Made by a program: the position numbers and the translations under genes. From Youxingia wuxianensis (GTDB lineage Bacteria; Bacillota; Clostridia; Oscillospirales; Ruminococcaceae), in NCBI RefSeq assembly GCF_014385085.1, contig NZ_JACRTD010000002.1:62001-126000 (forward strand): a DNA stretch of 64,000 bases. Direction: 5' to 3'. Below the pieces are notes generated by a model that worked only from the letters and a program-made list of their open reading frames with translations, made no database searches and was not told where the DNA came from. Within the stretch, counting starts at the first letter, position 1; each line of letters starts with the position of its first letter. Shown here in pieces: positions 52,921 through 62,338 of the stretch.

Positions 52921-53688
52921 ATGGTATGGGAAAATAGCAAAAAGGGAAAACCAATTATTGATAAGAGCAATCCAATTCCGCTGTATTATCAATTGATCAA
53001 CTTGATTCATGAGAAAATCAAAAGTGGTGAGCTAAAGCCAGGGGATGCACTGCCAACGGAACATGAATTCCGGAAAATTTACGGTTTAAGTCAGACAACC
53101 ATCCGCAAAGCCATTTCTGAGTTGATCCACGAAAACATTGTGGAAGCACACAGACCAAAGGGTGTATTTGTCTGCCAGCCTAAGATTGAGGAATATTCCA
53201 ATGGGTTCCTTACAAGCTTTACCGAAGAATTTCGGCAGAGCGGTTATCAACCGCGCAGCAGGATCCTGTGCTTTGAAACCGTTCCGCTCTATGGGCATAT
53301 TGCAGAGGAATTGAAAATGTCACCAGGCGAAAGGGCGCATTATATTTATCGACTGCGTTATTTGAATGATGACCCGGTTTCGATCAACTACGATTATATT
53401 TCCAGTACATTCGTTCCAAACCTGCAATATGAAGACTTCGCAGAAACAGGAAAAGAACAGTCCTTATATTATATATTGCGGGAAGTTTATAAAATCAAGC
53501 TGGTTCGCGCCGTGGAAACAGTGACCGCTGTTTTGCTCAGCAAAGAAGAGGCGGCGCTGCTGAATACGGCGGCGGGTACGCCGGTTATCAGTCGAAAACG
53601 ATTGGCGTTTGATGAATCAAATCACCCGATTCTTTCGGAAAAAACGCTGATTCGGTATGTATATAAGACAACCCTTGTAGGAAAATAA
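52921..53688 (+). CDS. GntR family regulator, HutC/UTRA type
   Basis: The 255-residue regulator has an N-terminal winged helix with PLYYQLINLIHEKIKSGELK, LPTEHEFRKIYGLSQTTIRK and AHRPKGVFVCQPK (about 19-85), then a UTRA ligand domain (RRLRYLNDDPVSINYDYISS-like region near 140, and a closing FDESNHPILSEKTLIRY). HutC-type proteins repress catabolic operons until a small ligand binds. It heads the creatininase-ABC-kinase cluster on the same strand. AAAGGAG lies before the ATG. Confidence 0.93.
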   Translation: MVWENSKKGKPIIDKSNPIPLYYQLINLIHEKIKSGELKPGDALPTEHEFRKIYGLSQTTIRKAISELIHENIVEAHRPKGVFVCQPKIEEYSNGFLTSFTEEFRQSGYQPRSRILCFETVPLYGHIAEELKMSPGERAHYIYRLRYLNDDPVSINYDYISSTFVPNLQYEDFAETGKEQSLYYILREVYKIKLVRAVETVTAVLLSKEEAALLNTAAGTPVISRKRLAFDESNHPILSEKTLIRYVYKTTLVGK

Positions 53689-53716
53689 AGTCAATCAAAA
53701 TGAGGAGGATGGGTAG

Positions 53717-54541
53717 ATGCAGTGCAGTTTTGATTTTACAGGTCCGCGATGGCTGCAAAATATGAAATGGAAGCAGGTCGCGGATTATCTGGAGCAGGGA
53801 GGAGATACAATCATCCTTCCTTGCGGGCAGACCGAACAGCACGGTCCGCATCTCCCAATGGGTACAGATACATACGCCGCGATGGCAATGGCAGATTCTT
53901 TAGCAGAACGTGTAGACGCATTGATTGCACCTCCAATATGGGTAGGATGGGCGCCGCGGATGCAGGCATTTCCGGGCAGTATGACCTTGCGTGCAAGCAC
54001 GTTGGAGAAATTGTTGATTGATTGCCTGGAGGTATTGGCTTACCAGGGGTTCAAACGAATCTATGTACTTAACGGTCATCGGCGGGAAAATCTGCCGCCG
54101 ATTGAAATCGCCTGCGCAAAGGTGCGGTATAAAACCAATGCCTGGATTGCGATTTTAGACCCCTCCTATTTCGGAATGAAAGCGCAGGTTGCGCTGCGAA
54201 ATGGAAATGCGAACCTGCTTTCGCATGCAGCCGGTATTGAAACCGCCAACATGCTGTATGTTGTTCCGGAGCTTGTACACGAAGATTTGTTTGAAGATAC
54301 CCCAGAAGAAAAGCAGTTGAATGTTGACCAATATGTCATGAAAGACAAAGCTTTGCTCTATGACACGCCTGCGGAGTTTAGACAATTGCGAGGAGAAAAG
54401 GGTGTGCGTGGTACAGTAACCTGGGGAACTGCTGAACGAGGAAAGAGTTATCACGAAGCGGTTGTCACGGGAATGGAGGCATTTATTCGCGAGCATAGCA
54501 ACCGCCCGGCAGAGTTGAACACCAACGCCTGTATCGTTTGA
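53717..54541 (+). CDS. Creatininase family protein (copy 1)
   Basis: The 274-residue metal-dependent amidohydrolase shows the creatininase ligand block GQTEQHGPHLPMGTDTYAA (Glu, His and Asp near residues 36-50), then APRMQAFPGSMTLR near 78 and NGHRRENLPPIEIA near 120. Canonical family members read NGHGGN at that last site; here RR replaces GG. The family includes creatinine amidohydrolase, MftE and FAPy deformylase, so substrate is open: cleavage of a C-N bond in a ring or formamide. GGAGG before the ATG. A close paralogue follows 12 bases later. Confidence 0.9.
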   Translation: MQCSFDFTGPRWLQNMKWKQVADYLEQGGDTIILPCGQTEQHGPHLPMGTDTYAAMAMADSLAERVDALIAPPIWVGWAPRMQAFPGSMTLRASTLEKLLIDCLEVLAYQGFKRIYVLNGHRRENLPPIEIACAKVRYKTNAWIAILDPSYFGMKAQVALRNGNANLLSHAAGIETANMLYVVPELVHEDLFEDTPEEKQLNVDQYVMKDKALLYDTPAEFRQLRGEKGVRGTVTWGTAERGKSYHEAVVTGMEAFIREHSNRPAELNTNACIV

Positions 54542-54553
54542 AAGGAGTACATT

Positions 54554-55381
54554 GTGAACAGAAAAATTGATTTTTGTGGGCATCGGTGGCTCCAAAATAT
54601 GACCTGGATGGAAGTGGAGGCTTATTTGAATCGCGGTGGGAAATCTATAATCATTCCCTGCGGACAGACTGAACAGCATGGTCCACATCTTCCGATGGGC
54701 AACGACACCTATGTTGCCATCGCGCTGGCGGAAACGGTAGCTGAATTGACAGACACCCTGATTGCTCCCCCTGTTTGGTTGGGATGGGCCCCCCGGATGC
54801 TCGCTTTCCCCGGAAGCATGACCGTCCGTGCGGAGACACTGACAGATATCCTGATTGATTTGTGTGAATCGCTGATGGTTCATGGATTTGAACGATTTTA
54901 TATCATCAACGGACATCGGCGGGAAAACCTGCCCCCGATGGAGATTGCTTGTACCCGTCTGCGCTATCAGACAGGCGCTCTTGCGGCGGTTTTGGATCCG
55001 TCGTATTTTGGGATGGAGGAACAGGTGCAGTTGAGTGAGGGAAACCGCAATATCCAATCTCATGCCTGTGGAACAGAGACGGCACATATGATGTATATTG
55101 ACCGGTCGCTGGTGGATGAGGGGAGTTTTAAGAATTCCCCTGCTGAACAAATGCCAAATCTGGATCATTTTGTTTTAGACAACGATCATGCTATTTACTA
55201 CGATACACCGGAAGAATTTCGTGCATATCGGGGACCGGACGGCGTTCGCGGAGATGTGGCGTGGGCGACTGTCGAGCGCGGCGAGGCGCTGCATAAAGCA
55301 ATGGCAAAGGGGATGGCAGATTATATCCTGCGCAGCCGAAATATGCCGCTGCAAATCCGAAAGCCCGAGCCGATCGCTTGA
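54554..55381 (+). CDS. Creatininase family protein (copy 2)
   Basis: The 275-residue paralogue of the preceding gene has the same opening (RWLQNMTWMEVEAYLNRGGK) and the same ligand block GQTEQHGPHLPMGNDTYVA, with Asn for Thr. It also keeps NGHRRENLPPMEIA and the ending TVERGEALHKAMAKGMADYI. It starts at a GTG with AAAGGAG nine bases before. The pair probably arose by tandem duplication and may form a hetero-oligomer or act on related compounds. Confidence 0.9.
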   Translation: MNRKIDFCGHRWLQNMTWMEVEAYLNRGGKSIIIPCGQTEQHGPHLPMGNDTYVAIALAETVAELTDTLIAPPVWLGWAPRMLAFPGSMTVRAETLTDILIDLCESLMVHGFERFYIINGHRRENLPPMEIACTRLRYQTGALAAVLDPSYFGMEEQVQLSEGNRNIQSHACGTETAHMMYIDRSLVDEGSFKNSPAEQMPNLDHFVLDNDHAIYYDTPEEFRAYRGPDGVRGDVAWATVERGEALHKAMAKGMADYILRSRNMPLQIRKPEPIA

Positions 55382-55476
55382 AAAACATCTGGGAAGCAGT
55401 CCTGTGCGGTAGGGCCCACTGTTCAGGATATGAAAGAAAAAATCAACTCAATCCAAATAGAAAAGGAGAAAAGCAA

Positions 55477-57144
55477 ATGAAATTACGAATTACAGCCTTA
55501 TCACTCGTATTGTGTATGTTGCTTTCCCTCTTGGCAGGATGCGGCGGCTCTGCAAGTTCTGGAGCTGCGTCCGGAGCTGCAAGCACAGCAAGCCAGAGCG
55601 GAGAAGCGGCGGCTCCTGCCGGCGACGAAATCACTCCGCAGGAAACCCTGACGGTTGCTGCAAAGGCAACCCCGCAGGGAATCGATACGAGTTTCCACAA
55701 CTCTATCGAATCCATGCAGGCATTTCGCAATACGATGGATACATTGCTTGCTTTCCCGCAGGTCCAAAATGAAGACGGTGAATGGATGCAGGATTTCAGC
55801 AAGCTGGAAGGCCGTCTTGCGGAGAAATGGGAGCGCTCAGAGGATGGGAAAACGGTTACTTTCTATCTGCGCAAGGGCGTAAAAAATCAGTATGGAAATG
55901 AACTGTGCGCGGAAGATGTTCGCTGGACGATTGAACGCGGTCTTGCGCTGGATGCGGTTATGTCATTCTTCTGCACGGTTGTCGCACAGATATATGATGT
56001 TGAGCAGGTCACCGTTATTGATGATTACACGGTAAGCATTACCACCGAAGAACCAAATCCGATGCTGGAAACTTGGGCATGTCACGCGTTCAACGGCATT
56101 TTCGACTCGACAGAAGCCAAAAAGCATGTAACAGAAAGCGATCCTTGGGCGACTGAATGGTTGGCCAACAATGCATGCGCATACGGCCCGTTCATTATCG
56201 AAACCTGGAATGCCGGCCAGGAGGTTGTCTTTGTGGAGAACCCGAACTACTGGGGCGGCAAACAGCCGATTCGAAAGGTTATCTACAAAGAGGTTCCTGA
56301 CGCAGCAAACCGGTTGGCGCTCATCCAGTCGGGCGCAGTCGATATGGTCGAACAGCTCCCGACGCGGCAGCTCATCGAGGCCAAAGATGTTCCGGGCGTC
56401 AAGGTTCACAGCTATGACAGCAACGTCATTTGCCACATCGAGATGAATGTGGAAGATGAGATCCTCGGAAATGTGCTGGTGCGGCAGGCAATGAACTATG
56501 CGTTCCCATATAATGAAGTTCTGGAATCGGTTCTGTTTGGCATGGCTTCTCAGGCGAAGAGTATGAACCCTTCTACCTATCCGGACTATTTCGGCGATGA
56601 GACGTGGAATTATACCACCGATCTGGACAAAGCCAAAGAATTACTTACAGAGGCCGGTTATGGCAATGGCTTTACGTTCGATTGTTATGTTGACGCAGGC
56701 GTTGACGAGCACATTCAGATGTTGGTCATGTTCCAGACCAATCTGGCAAAGCTGGGCGTCACGATGAATATTGTGCAGCTGCCTACGGGGGATTTCTACA
56801 CGCAGATCCTCGAAAACAAATTCCCGATGTCTATTTGGCAGGATATGCCTGGATTGCCTGATGGTGTGTTCGGCTATGCGCTTTGGGCGGTCGGCAGCAG
56901 CAGTATTAATCACAGCAATATCGATGATCCTGAGCTTAACAACCTATACATGCAGAATGTTTCAACCCTTGATCCAGCAGAGCGCAGCGAGGCGAATCTC
57001 GGGATTCAGAAGATTCTGATGGAGCAGGCTCCGTGGATTTACATCGCGGAAACCGGTTGGCATTATACTGCACGGGAAAATGTTGATGGAATCACTTGGC
57101 ACACGCTGCAAGATATCCGTTGGAACTTTGTTTCCAAAAGCTAA
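55477..57144 (+). CDS. Dipeptide/oligopeptide-type ABC substrate-binding lipoprotein
   Basis: The 555-residue SBP_bac_5 protein has a lipoprotein signal with LLAGC (Cys20), a Ser/Ala/Gly-rich linker, then SKLEGRLAEKWERSEDGKTV and FYLRKGVKNQYGNELCAEDV near 130-160, the hallmark of DppA/OppA-type proteins. DLDKAKELLTEAGYGNGFTF near 380 is another family stretch. It delivers the ligand to the two permeases downstream. The ATG at 55477 has AAAAGGAG before it. Ligands of this family include peptides, nickel complexes, sugars and opine-like compounds. Confidence 0.93.
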   Translation: MKLRITALSLVLCMLLSLLAGCGGSASSGAASGAASTASQSGEAAAPAGDEITPQETLTVAAKATPQGIDTSFHNSIESMQAFRNTMDTLLAFPQVQNEDGEWMQDFSKLEGRLAEKWERSEDGKTVTFYLRKGVKNQYGNELCAEDVRWTIERGLALDAVMSFFCTVVAQIYDVEQVTVIDDYTVSITTEEPNPMLETWACHAFNGIFDSTEAKKHVTESDPWATEWLANNACAYGPFIIETWNAGQEVVFVENPNYWGGKQPIRKVIYKEVPDAANRLALIQSGAVDMVEQLPTRQLIEAKDVPGVKVHSYDSNVICHIEMNVEDEILGNVLVRQAMNYAFPYNEVLESVLFGMASQAKSMNPSTYPDYFGDETWNYTTDLDKAKELLTEAGYGNGFTFDCYVDAGVDEHIQMLVMFQTNLAKLGVTMNIVQLPTGDFYTQILENKFPMSIWQDMPGLPDGVFGYALWAVGSSSINHSNIDDPELNNLYMQNVSTLDPAERSEANLGIQKILMEQAPWIYIAETGWHYTARENVDGITWHTLQDIRWNFVSKS

Positions 57145-57224
57145 TTATCTCTGAAAAAACAGGCAGATGTCAGATTTGACAGCTGCCGATATCAAAATTA
57201 CAACACTTTGAGGGAGGGTGCGCA

Positions 57225-58238
57225 TTGGCAAGATTTGCGAAATACCTTTGCAGAAGGCTTTTGATTATGATTCCCCAGCTTTTGGGCATTACATTGGTGG
57301 CGTTTTTGCTGGTGCGTCTTTTGCCCGGAAACCCTGCAACAGCAATGGCGGGATCGTTGGCTACACCGGAGACGGTTGCGGCAATCGAAGCGCGGTTGGG
57401 GTTGGACCAACCGCTGCCCACACAGTTTATTATGTACGTGAAGAATATTTTGCAGGGTGATTTCGGAAATTCATGGTATACCAGCAACCCGGTCACCAGT
57501 GATTTGGCTGTGCGTTTTCCCGCTACGCTGGAGCTGATTTCACTGAGCATGCTGATAGCAATTATTGTTGGTGTCATCGGAGGCTCCATTGCGGCGCTGA
57601 AGCCAAAAGGAGTCGTTGACCGCGTCACCAGCGGGTTTGCAACAATTGCAGGTGCGCTGCCGGAATTTTGGATTGGCCTGCTTTTCATTTATGTCTTTTA
57701 TGTACGTCTAGGCATTGCTGCAGCACCGATTGGGCGTTTGGATCTACAATTTTCCACACCGCCACCGGTAACAGGTATGATTCTGATCGATACCTTTCTT
57801 ACTGGAGACATGGCAATGTTCCGTTCTGCCGTTTCCCATTTGATTTTGCCGGTGCTGACGCTTTCGATTGCACTGATAGGGCCGATCCTAAAGATGTCTC
57901 GCACCTCAATGCGGGATGCGATTGATTCGGATTATGTACATTATGCGCGCATGTGTGGTATGAAAAAGAAATATGTGGTCGGATATGCGTTCCGCACTGC
58001 ATTGCCCCCGATTGTAACGATCATTGCGGTGTATTACGGGTTTATGCTCGGCGGCGCAGTTTTGGTTGAAAAAGTGTTTGGATGGGGTGGCTTCGGCCAG
58101 TATGCGGTACAATCGGTTATCAACAAGGATTATTTCGCCGTGCAGGGATTTTTGATGCTGGCGGCTGTGTTCTCGTTGTTCATCTATTTGGCGGTTGACA
58201 TCATCTATATGATTGTTGACCCAAGACAACGCCCATGA
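57225..58238 (+). CDS. ABC permease, DppB/OppB-like
   Basis: The 337-residue permease has six membrane segments, the family opening YLCRRLLIMIPQLLGITLVA with VRLLPGNPA near 38, and the EAA loop TSMRDAIDSDYVHYARMCGM near 228. The start is a TTG with GAGGGAGGG ten bases before. It overlaps the next gene by four bases (ATGA). Confidence 0.93.
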   Translation: MARFAKYLCRRLLIMIPQLLGITLVAFLLVRLLPGNPATAMAGSLATPETVAAIEARLGLDQPLPTQFIMYVKNILQGDFGNSWYTSNPVTSDLAVRFPATLELISLSMLIAIIVGVIGGSIAALKPKGVVDRVTSGFATIAGALPEFWIGLLFIYVFYVRLGIAAAPIGRLDLQFSTPPPVTGMILIDTFLTGDMAMFRSAVSHLILPVLTLSIALIGPILKMSRTSMRDAIDSDYVHYARMCGMKKKYVVGYAFRTALPPIVTIIAVYYGFMLGGAVLVEKVFGWGGFGQYAVQSVINKDYFAVQGFLMLAAVFSLFIYLAVDIIYMIVDPRQRP

Positions 58239-59137
58239 GAGGGATTATGGATATGAAAAAAATGCAAACCGGTGTCCCGGGGGATGGAGCACCCATCTCC
58301 GAATGGAAAAGATTCCTGATTTTTATGCGTACACATCTCGGCTTTACCATTGGACTGCTTATCGTTCTGGTAAGTGTGTTTTTGATGATATTTGGGCCGA
58401 TCCTTGCACCTTACGACCCATTTGAAGCAAATCCTGCCGCGGTGCGGCAAGCGCCAAGCGCTGAGTATATTTTCGGGACAGATCCCAATGGTATGGACAT
58501 CTTCTCCCGTGTGATCTATGCGCCTCGAATCGATTTGACCATCGCATTGGTTGGTACAGCGAGCTCTTTGTTGATAGGAATTATACTCGGAGGGTATACC
58601 GGCTTTTGGGATAACTGGCTGTCTACTTTGATTGAGCGCGTAGCAGACCTTTTGCAGGCATTTCCTCCCTTCGTACTCGCAATGGCGCTGGTGGCAGTAA
58701 CCGGGCAGAAAATCCAGAATGTCATTTATGTCATCGCGTTTTTAAACATCCCGATTTACCTGCGGTTGGTACGCGGCAATGTTATTTCGGTGAAAAACCG
58801 CACTTACGTAGAAGCGGCCATTTGCGTAGGCGGCTCAAAAACCTGGGTCCTTTTCCGGCATGTGCTGCCAAATGTAATCAGTTCCGCATTAACGCAGGCT
58901 TCGGTCAACATCGGCTGGGCGATCCTGATGACTTCAGGACTAAGCTTTATTGGGGCTGGTGTGGCTGTGCCGACCCCTGAATGGGGTGCGATGATTGCGG
59001 TAGGAGCCTCCACGATCATTATGGGGGAATGGTGGAGCAGTGTATTCCCGGGACTGGCTATTGTAATTACTGCGCTGGGATTTGCTCTGGTAGGCGGCGG
59101 CCTCCAGATTTTCTTCGACCCAACCAAGAGGAGCTGA
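58235..59137 (+). CDS. ABC permease, DppC/OppC-like
   Basis: The 300-residue permease has a FGPILAPYDPFEANP stretch near 50, GTDPNGMDIFSRVIYAPRID near 82 and an EAA loop with VKNRTYVEAAICVGGSKTWV near 188. The ATG overlapping the dppB-like stop is used; two more in-frame ATGs lie within 18 bases. Confidence 0.92.
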   Translation: MRGIMDMKKMQTGVPGDGAPISEWKRFLIFMRTHLGFTIGLLIVLVSVFLMIFGPILAPYDPFEANPAAVRQAPSAEYIFGTDPNGMDIFSRVIYAPRIDLTIALVGTASSLLIGIILGGYTGFWDNWLSTLIERVADLLQAFPPFVLAMALVAVTGQKIQNVIYVIAFLNIPIYLRLVRGNVISVKNRTYVEAAICVGGSKTWVLFRHVLPNVISSALTQASVNIGWAILMTSGLSFIGAGVAVPTPEWGAMIAVGASTIIMGEWWSSVFPGLAIVITALGFALVGGGLQIFFDPTKRS

Positions 59138-59140
59138 CGT

Positions 59141-60121
59141 ATGGACAAGTTGTTACAAGCCGAAGAGCTGTTTGTAAATTTCTATACCACTAAAGAAACT
59201 GTTCGGGTACTGACTGGTTTTTCCCTTGAGGTGGAGCATGGTGATATTGTCGGCATTGTCGGTGAGAGTGGTTCTGGAAAGTCGGTCGCAATTGCCGCAA
59301 TGATTAACCTGCTGGAAAAAACCGGACGCATCGACCGTGGTGCAGTTTGGTTCGAGGGCGCAGATGTTCTTCAGATGGATGAAGAAACGCTCCGCAACCT
59401 GCGATGCAGTGAAGTTGGCGTGATTCCCAACAATCCCAAAGGGATGCTTCATCCGATTGTTCCTATTGGCACACAGCTTATGAATCGTTACTGTTCGGCG
59501 CATCCGGATGCAAAAAAGGAGGAGGCGCGCAGGCATGCGGTGGAAGCGCTGGAAATGGTACAGATTCCCGATCCGGAAAAGCGTTTGCATGTGCTGCCAA
59601 GCGAACTTAGCGGCGGTATGGCACAAAGGGTACTGATTGCGATGGCGCTGATCAACAATCCAAAACTGATCGTTGCAGATGATGCAACGACCGGTTTGGA
59701 TGTGACGGTACAATCTCAGATACTGGATTTGATTGAAGCACAAGTGCACAAGACGCATAGCTCGGCAATCATGGTTACCCATGATTTGGGAATTGTTGCG
59801 CAGTACTGCAAAAAAGTGGGAATCTTGTGCATGGGACGAATTGTAGAATATAGTGATTCGGTGGAAGAACTGTTGCAAATGGCGGCGCATCCGTATACGC
59901 GCACGCTGCTTGCGGCAACGCCCGGTGTTCCTCGGGAATATTGTGATGAGGTCAATCCCGCAAAGTCAGCTCGTCACGAAATCTCGGCACAGGGTTGTTT
60001 GCTGCAAAACCGCTGTAAGCATTGCACGGAGATTTGCTGCCGTACAGCGCCGCCGAAAACAGAGATTGCGCCCGGGCATTGGGTCGAATGCCATCTGGCC
60101 GGAAAGGAGAGGGAATCGTGA
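59141..60121 (+). CDS. ABC ATPase, DppD/OppD-like
   Basis: The 326-residue ATPase has GESGSGKSVAIAAMINLL near 39, an LSGGMAQRVLIAMALINNP signature near 157 and LIVADDATTGLDVTVQSQ, typical of OppD apart from Asp-Asp in Walker B where DEP is usual. The C-terminal oligopeptide-transporter tail has CLLQNRCKHCTEICC near 285-300. AGAGGAG lies before the ATG. It overlaps the next gene (GTGA). Confidence 0.92.
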   Translation: MDKLLQAEELFVNFYTTKETVRVLTGFSLEVEHGDIVGIVGESGSGKSVAIAAMINLLEKTGRIDRGAVWFEGADVLQMDEETLRNLRCSEVGVIPNNPKGMLHPIVPIGTQLMNRYCSAHPDAKKEEARRHAVEALEMVQIPDPEKRLHVLPSELSGGMAQRVLIAMALINNPKLIVADDATTGLDVTVQSQILDLIEAQVHKTHSSAIMVTHDLGIVAQYCKKVGILCMGRIVEYSDSVEELLQMAAHPYTRTLLAATPGVPREYCDEVNPAKSARHEISAQGCLLQNRCKHCTEICCRTAPPKTEIAPGHWVECHLAGKERES

Positions 60122-61107
60122 CAAACGAAACCTATCTGGAAATCAAAAATCTGTCCAAGCATTTCAATACCCGTTCGAAAAAACAGGTGCTAATTGCTGT
60201 CAATGATGTCTCTCTGCGCTTCCCCAGAGGAAAAACTTTGGGACTTATTGGGGAGAGCGGTTCTGGCAAATCGACCATTGGGCGGTGTATTCTGCGGTTG
60301 ACTGAGCCGACAGGTGGAGAAATTCTCTGCGAAGGGCAAGATCTTGCGAAGCTTTCCGAAAAGGATTTTCGAAAAAAATGGCGGCCACGCATGCAGATGG
60401 TTTTTCAGGACCCTTTTGATTCGCTCAATCCCCGCATGAACATTCGCTCTTTACTGCTGGAGCCGATTCGCCTTGCAGGGACACTGGCAGGCAGGAACCC
60501 TGATGAGGTAGTCACAGAATTGCTGCGAAAGGTCAAGCTTGACCCGGAAATGGCCAAAGCCTACCGGCACCAACTTACCCCGGGGCAGCAGCAACGGGTC
60601 GGCATCGCCCGCGCAATTGCAACCTCGCCGGCTTTTCTGGTACTTGATGAACCGATTTCACTGCTGGATATCTCTGTTCGCGCGGAAATTCTGAAGATTT
60701 TGTATGAAATCCAGGAGAGCGAAGGCTTGACCTACCTGTTTATTTCGCACGATTTGAGTACTGTGCAAGATTTCTGTCATCATGTAGCCGTCATGTATTT
60801 GGGGAGAATCGTTGAGACAGGAACCGTTGATCAGGTCTTTAGCCATCCGATGCATCCATATAGCAAAGCATTGCTTCAATCGGTACTATATCCGGATCCC
60901 AGCAAACGGCATCAACCGTCGCAGTTGTCCGGAGAGATTCCAAGCCCTATCAACACACCGCCTGGATGTCCGCTACATACCCGTTGCCCAATTGCAACAG
61001 AAGCATGCGGAAAGATTACGCAGTCTTTCACAGACATGGGTGACGGACATCTGGTAGCATGTATGCGTGCAGCAAATGAAAAAGGGGGATTGGATGAAAC
61101 GCTATGA
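60118..61107 (+). CDS. ABC ATPase, DppF/OppF-like
   Basis: The 329-residue ATPase has GESGSGKSTIGRCILRL near 47 and QMVFQDPFDSLNPRMNIRSL near 92. Its ABC signature reads LTPGQQQRVGIARAIA instead of LSGGQQQRV, an unusual change of Ser-Gly to Thr-Pro, while Walker B FLVLDEPISLLDISVRAE is intact. The tail has the CPLHTRCPIATEAC cysteine pattern. The GTG start is set by GGAGAGGG seven bases before; a longer frame back to 60022 would lie wholly inside dppD. It overlaps the kinase gene by 14 bases. Confidence 0.92.
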   Translation: MTNETYLEIKNLSKHFNTRSKKQVLIAVNDVSLRFPRGKTLGLIGESGSGKSTIGRCILRLTEPTGGEILCEGQDLAKLSEKDFRKKWRPRMQMVFQDPFDSLNPRMNIRSLLLEPIRLAGTLAGRNPDEVVTELLRKVKLDPEMAKAYRHQLTPGQQQRVGIARAIATSPAFLVLDEPISLLDISVRAEILKILYEIQESEGLTYLFISHDLSTVQDFCHHVAVMYLGRIVETGTVDQVFSHPMHPYSKALLQSVLYPDPSKRHQPSQLSGEIPSPINTPPGCPLHTRCPIATEACGKITQSFTDMGDGHLVACMRAANEKGGLDETL

Positions 61108-62044
61108 TATTGTCGGTTTGGGGAGTTGCCTAGTAGATTATATTGCAAAAGTTCCCAAAATCATCGGCCCAGAAGAAAAGGTAAACGTCCAGTCAGTCAT
61201 TCCGGGATTTGGGGGGCCAACCACGAATAATTTGGTGCAGGCGGCTCGATTGGGTCTGCAAACTGTTTGGATTGGTCAAATCGGCGACGATAGTAATGGA
61301 CAATACATTTTGGATGCGTTTGCGGCTGAAAAAATGGATACAGATTTTGTTACGATTATCCCCGGAGCGATGTCTTCTCTGACTTGGATCGCAGTGGATC
61401 AAAAAGGCGATCGTGCGATCTATATGTGTTCGAATATCACCAGTAAGCTCACGGCAAAAGCAGTCTGTGAGCAGTATACACAGGTAATTAGCAGCGCACG
61501 CCTGTTTCATTCAGAGCTTTGCCAGCTTCCGCTTGCGCCGGTGCTGGAGGGCGTGATGATTGCGAAGGAAAACGGCGTTCCGGTTGCAATAGATTACGAT
61601 GTTGATGTTCAAATCTACATCGAAAAAAACGGTCTTGGAACCAAAGAACAACTCGAAACTCTCGTCGAAAATACCGACATTTTCAAATCTGGCTGGAGTA
61701 TCACCAGCGGCATGACCGGCTCACAGAATCCAGAAGATGCAGCCAGACAGATTTTGCGCAAAGGTCCTAAATTGGTGGCGCTCACCTTGGGTGAACAGGG
61801 CAGCCTCCTGGCAACTGCAGACAAAATGGTTCGTGTCCCGGCGGTTCAGGTTAAAACCGAGGACAGCACGGGTGCGGGAGATGCTTTCATGGGCGGACTC
61901 GGGTATGGCATCCTGCAGGGTTGGCCACTTGAGCGGATCGGTAGATTTGCCAATGCCTGCGGAAGCTTTTGCTGCCGCAAGGTTGGAGCTCAACAGGTAG
62001 GGACGTTGGAGGAAATCGAACGTTTTTTGCGGGAAACTGCTTAA
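61094..62044 (+). CDS. PfkB family carbohydrate/nucleoside kinase
   Basis: The 316-residue kinase has VIPGFGGPTTNNLVQAARL near 33, GLQTVWIGQIGDDSNGQYI near 54 and the ATP/active-site motif DSTGAGDAFMGGLGYG near 258, with Asp of GAGD as catalytic base. Ribokinase-, adenosine- and pseudouridine-type kinases fall here; I cannot pick the substrate. GGGGG precedes the ATG at 61094. It ends the GntR-creatininase-ABC cluster, so it probably phosphorylates a sugar released from the imported compound. Confidence 0.92.
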   Translation: MKRYDIVGLGSCLVDYIAKVPKIIGPEEKVNVQSVIPGFGGPTTNNLVQAARLGLQTVWIGQIGDDSNGQYILDAFAAEKMDTDFVTIIPGAMSSLTWIAVDQKGDRAIYMCSNITSKLTAKAVCEQYTQVISSARLFHSELCQLPLAPVLEGVMIAKENGVPVAIDYDVDVQIYIEKNGLGTKEQLETLVENTDIFKSGWSITSGMTGSQNPEDAARQILRKGPKLVALTLGEQGSLLATADKMVRVPAVQVKTEDSTGAGDAFMGGLGYGILQGWPLERIGRFANACGSFCCRKVGAQQVGTLEEIERFLRETA

Positions 62045-62182
62045 TGGCCTCTCCTCTAAATTCCTTGAAAAAATAGGCATGTTGCAAAATAACGCAATCT
62101 AAAAAAGACGCGTAGACTTCTCCAGCGTTTCGTAGGGACAATTTGTGAGTCCACCCAAACAAGTTAATATTTGTTTCCTGTG

Positions 62183-62216
62183 GAGGGTGGCTGTGCCGCG
62201 GCACAGCCACCCTTTT
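62183..62216. terminator. Terminator after the kinase
   Basis: AGGGTGGCTGTGCC / GGCACAGCCACCCT, 14-bp perfect stem with a GC loop, then TTTTCTT. It is 140 bases after the kinase stop. Confidence 0.75.
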
Positions 62217-62221
62217 CTTGT

Positions 62222-62338
62222 TCACGCAACTTCATCAGTCAATTCTTCTTTCACAGCTTCGGCCATGCTCTGAGGCAGTTTATCCACCAGACCGATGTCG
62301 CGGTAGTAGATTCGTGCTTGCTGCGGCGCTGCGCGAGA
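62222..62338 (-). pseudogene. Short coding remnant (- strand)
   Basis: About 38 codons in frame read AAPQQARIYYRDIG, then LVDKLPQSMAEAVKEE, and end at a stop. The codon use looks coding but the upstream frame breaks at once. I do not recognise the family; it shares RI-Y-YRDIG with the fragment on the opposite strand just to the right. Confidence 0.4.

Noticed and set aside
54155..55168. 337-codon - strand frame
   Set aside because: Antisense to both creatininase genes, no recognisable features.
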